Source: Acidobacteriota bacterium
GTDB lineage: Bacteria; Actinomycetota; Acidimicrobiia; Acidimicrobiales; Ilumatobacteraceae
Assembly: GCA_018969685.1 (NCBI GenBank)
Contig: JAGWXX010000004.1
Location: 1-58,119 of the forward strand
DNA length: 58,119 nucleotides
Direction of reading: 5' to 3'
Shown: in pieces, positions 55,801 through 58,119 of the stretch
How positions within the stretch are numbered: position 1 is the first letter of the stretch
Layout: each line of letters opens with the position of its first letter
Made by a program: the position numbers and the translations under genes
Notes under the pieces: generated by a model
Seen by the model: the letters and a program-made list of their open reading frames with translations, nothing else
What the model was told of the DNA's origin: nothing
Database searches by the model: none

Positions 55801-58119
55801 TCAGCCCTGGCTTCCTGGTGCGGCTTCCTTCGCCGGGTCCACGATGAAGCCCCGCAGGGTCTGCTCGATCTGCACGACCATCGAATCGCGGACGATCTTG
55901 CAGAGGTACCGGTACTCCTCGGGTACCACCGGGCAGAACTCGTCGATCGCGGCCGCGTCGAGCGCGATCGTCGCCACGCTCCCGAGCGCTCGCGTGATGC
56001 ACTCCCGGGCGTAGATGCCGGGCCGGCCACCGGTGCAGATCTCCATGGCGCGCTCGGGGGTGATGTGGGGTGACCAGATGACGTCGCGGCCGATCGACTG
56101 GTAGCAGGGCAGAGGGTTGGGGAGGTTCTTGTCGCACCAGTCGCGCGCCTCGATCTCGCGCTCGGGGAGACCGCCCATCGCGGACGTGCCGTACTCGATG
56201 CAACCGGTGTGGAAGATCGGGTCGAGGCCCACGCACTGACCCAGCAGGGTGTCGGGGTGCCCGACGGGCAGGTTCATCGCGTCGAGAGCCTTTCGTTGGG
56301 TGTTCCACTCCATCGCGACGCCGGTGACGCAGAGACGGAAGATCACCTCGGGGGTGCTCTCCTTCGACGGGTCGTCGTCGTTGGAGAACTCCTCGGGCTT
56401 GTAGAAGACGCGGCAGAAGTCCATGCCTCGTTCCAGGTCGTTGTTCACCCGCCGCGCCGCGGCATGACCGAGACCGTGGATGCATTGGCGGTAGCCGTGG
56501 TTGGTGGTGTCGCCGGTGCCCTCGCAGAGGTTCGGCATCTCCCGGCGGAGCGTCTCGTCGCTGAAGTCGGCGCTGGCCCCTTCGATGACCCCGTGGAGGT
56601 AGCCGTAGTCGCAGGGGTCGGATCCGGCCGCGAAGGCTTTCGGGATGTCCTGGTAGATCTTGAAGCCCATGCGTCCCAGCTTGTGACCGATCGAGTGACA
56701 GTTGGTCTGCATCCAGGAGTCGCCCTCCTGCCAGCGGCGGCTCACCTCGCGGAGCGCGACACCCATGCCGTTGCTCTTGACGATGCCTTCGAAGTAGCGG
56801 TTCACACAGAGCAGCTGGTCGGTGGCCGAGGATGGGTCCATGCATTCGTCGAAGGTCTTCGGCGTGGCGAGCAGGTCGGATCCGGGTTCGGCGCTGAGCG
56901 TGCCGACGGTCGCTTCTTTGACCGGGGAGAGTCCGGCGAGCGACGATCCGAGGAGCACGACGACGGCGATGAGCCAGCCTTCGAGCGCGAAGCTGCGCCG
57001 GAGGCGGGGGGCGCCCGCGTGCCCGGTCGCGTCGGGTTCTGCAGCCGTCGCCGGCGGCAGCGCCGGTGTCTCCGCGGCGCCGTCGTCCAGGTCGTCGGCG
57101 TTCAGGTCGTCGGCGAGAAGGTTGCGCAGCCGGGGAAGTACGCCGCGTGCCGCGTGGTAGATCGCGATCGGTGCGATCCCGAGGAGGACGAGGCCCCATT
57201 TCGCGACGAGGATCTGGCCGTATCGGTACTCGAGGAACGCCAGGAGGTCGGTGATGTTGGCGGCGTGCGTGCGCACGACGGTGAGTGCCACGCCGCTCAG
57301 CATGATGGCTCCGACGGCGATCACCGCGGGCACGGTGAACGACGTCATGAACGCACGGTTCGCGCCCCGGCGCCCGGCGAGGAGGAACGTCGCGAGCGCC
57401 CCGGCCCAGAACGCCGCCCCAAGCAGGTGGACGACGGTGAGCGGTACGAGCAGCCCGGGGAGCAGAGCGGTGCCCATGTGTCCGGTGAGGGTCTCACCGA
57501 CGGCGAACAGCACGAGTCCTGCGGTCGTCGCGACGGTTCCGCGCACCGCGAACAGGGTGGCGACGGAGACGATGACGAGGAGCCAGCCGAGCACCGTCGG
57601 CATCGTGGTGGCGACGCGTCCGAATCCGTAGAGCAGGCCGGAGCCGGCCCCTGCACGTGTCGAGACGACGAGGAGACGCAGCACGGTCATCGCGGCGAGC
57701 CCGAGGGCGAGCCGTCGGTGGAGGCGTCCGGGGTCCGCGCCGAGAAGATCCCGTCGGGCGAGCCAGACGGCGCCGAGCCATCCGGCGAGGATGCCGTAGA
57801 GGGAGAGTCTGGTGAGCGTGTCGCCGAGGGTTCCGAGGAGCCCGGTTCTCGGGGTCAGGTCGCTGATGGGTCCGCCGTCGGGCTGCCCGACCGAGAAGTA
57901 CGACTGCCCGGCGGCGACGTGTCCGTCGGAGCCCACCGATCGCCAGACGAGGACGTAGGTCCCGTAGTCGAGCGCCGGCGGGGTGAGGGTGACGGTGCGG
58001 CCGTCGAAGCGGGGACCGTCGCCGGTGAAGGGGACGGGCGTGCCGTCGCGGTGGGAGAGGGAGATTTCCACCGCGTCGGGGTCGGGGTCGTTGGAGAACC
58101 GTATGGTGAGCGTGGCCGG
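55801..58119 (-). CDS. CopC-CopD-Cys/His-domain fusion (5' end outside window)
   Basis: The frame is open to the right edge, so the signal peptide and first CopC strands are missing; at least 772 residues are present. The CopC part keeps the late motif SDGHVAAGQSYFSV. CopD follows with about eight helices (TGHMGTALLPG, VHLLGAAFWAGAL, YGQILVAKWGLVLLG). After an Ala/Pro linker and one more helix comes the Cys/His domain with CHSIGH, CDYGYLHG, CIHGLGHAAA and about a dozen further Cys. This is the clearest link between that domain and copper. Its stop lies 105 bases before the GTG of the CopC-CopD gene, in the same direction. Confidence 0.85.
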   Translation of the reverse strand, partial: PATLTIRFSNDPDPDAVEISLSHRDGTPVPFTGDGPRFDGRTVTLTPPALDYGTYVLVWRSVGSDGHVAAGQSYFSVGQPDGGPISDLTPRTGLLGTLGDTLTRLSLYGILAGWLGAVWLARRDLLGADPGRLHRRLALGLAAMTVLRLLVVSTRAGAGSGLLYGFGRVATTMPTVLGWLLVIVSVATLFAVRGTVATTAGLVLFAVGETLTGHMGTALLPGLLVPLTVVHLLGAAFWAGALATFLLAGRRGANRAFMTSFTVPAVIAVGAIMLSGVALTVVRTHAANITDLLAFLEYRYGQILVAKWGLVLLGIAPIAIYHAARGVLPRLRNLLADDLNADDLDDGAAETPALPPATAAEPDATGHAGAPRLRRSFALEGWLIAVVVLLGSSLAGLSPVKEATVGTLSAEPGSDLLATPKTFDECMDPSSATDQLLCVNRYFEGIVKSNGMGVALREVSRRWQEGDSWMQTNCHSIGHKLGRMGFKIYQDIPKAFAAGSDPCDYGYLHGVIEGASADFSDETLRREMPNLCEGTGDTTNHGYRQCIHGLGHAAARRVNNDLERGMDFCRVFYKPEEFSNDDDPSKESTPEVIFRLCVTGVAMEWNTQRKALDAMNLPVGHPDTLLGQCVGLDPIFHTGCIEYGTSAMGGLPEREIEARDWCDKNLPNPLPCYQSIGRDVIWSPHITPERAMEICTGGRPGIYARECITRALGSVATIALDAAAIDEFCPVVPEEYRYLCKIVRDSMVVQIEQTLRGFIVDPAKEAAPGSQG

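Overview
High-GC chromosomal segment of an actinobacterium. A WhiB-type Fe-S regulator, an SsgA/SsgB-family protein, a proteasome activator (Bpa) ending in GTYL, an FDXHR zinc protein and many leaderless GTG starts point to Actinomycetota. A deep lineage such as Acidimicrobiia fits, but that is inference. Coding density is high and most genes are oriented in short divergent or convergent pairs.

Layout. 1-7 kb: 3' end of a fibronectin-III surface protein with a Tyr/His-rich repeat tail, a membrane-anchored FG-GAP/UnbV protein, and uvrC overlapping a small membrane protein gene. 7-12 kb: a divergently expressed module of a Cys-rich protein, a VWA/metallopeptidase protein and a double MoxR-like ATPase, all with strong Shine-Dalgarno leaders and near-identical promoters. 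12-20 kb: a soluble histidine kinase divergent from a sigma-like protein, a CopC-like membrane protein with a new Cys/His domain, uvrB, an SsgB-like protein and a type IV pilin-like protein. 20-25 kb: sbcD-sbcC, WhiB and a LuxR regulator with an altered receiver. 25-31 kb: a large possibly repeat-containing protein, three small zinc-finger or zinc-ribbon proteins around a solitary SecY paralogue, and an attachment site made of the 3' half of a tRNA-Arg(CCG). 31-33 kb: excisionase and tyrosine integrase. 33-39 kb: His-rich lipoprotein, thioredoxin-like protein, Bpa and secreted proteins. 39.8-47.5 kb: one tightly overlapping run of moxR, DUF58, VWA, lipoprotein, an FtsH-like protease and a three-gene degenerate signalling cassette. 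47.5-58 kb: OmpR regulator, ClpS, a secreted protein with the same Cys/His domain, a CAP protein, a second large possibly repeat-containing protein, and a copper-type operon (CopC-CopD-Cys/His fusion, CopC-CopD, lipoprotein) running off the right edge.

Two threads run through the window. First, a Cys/His domain with three C-x(4,5)-H motifs occurs three times, twice fused to CopC/CopD-like copper modules; I do not recognise it as a described domain. Second, about twenty genes have an nACnGT hexamer seven or eight bases before the start codon, and where a -35 is visible it is TTG-like 16 bases upstream. This looks like the lineage's main promoter, often driving leaderless mRNAs, and it was used here to choose several starts. 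Proteolysis and ATPase-chaperone functions (Bpa, ClpS, FtsH-like, two MoxR systems) are also unusually well represented.
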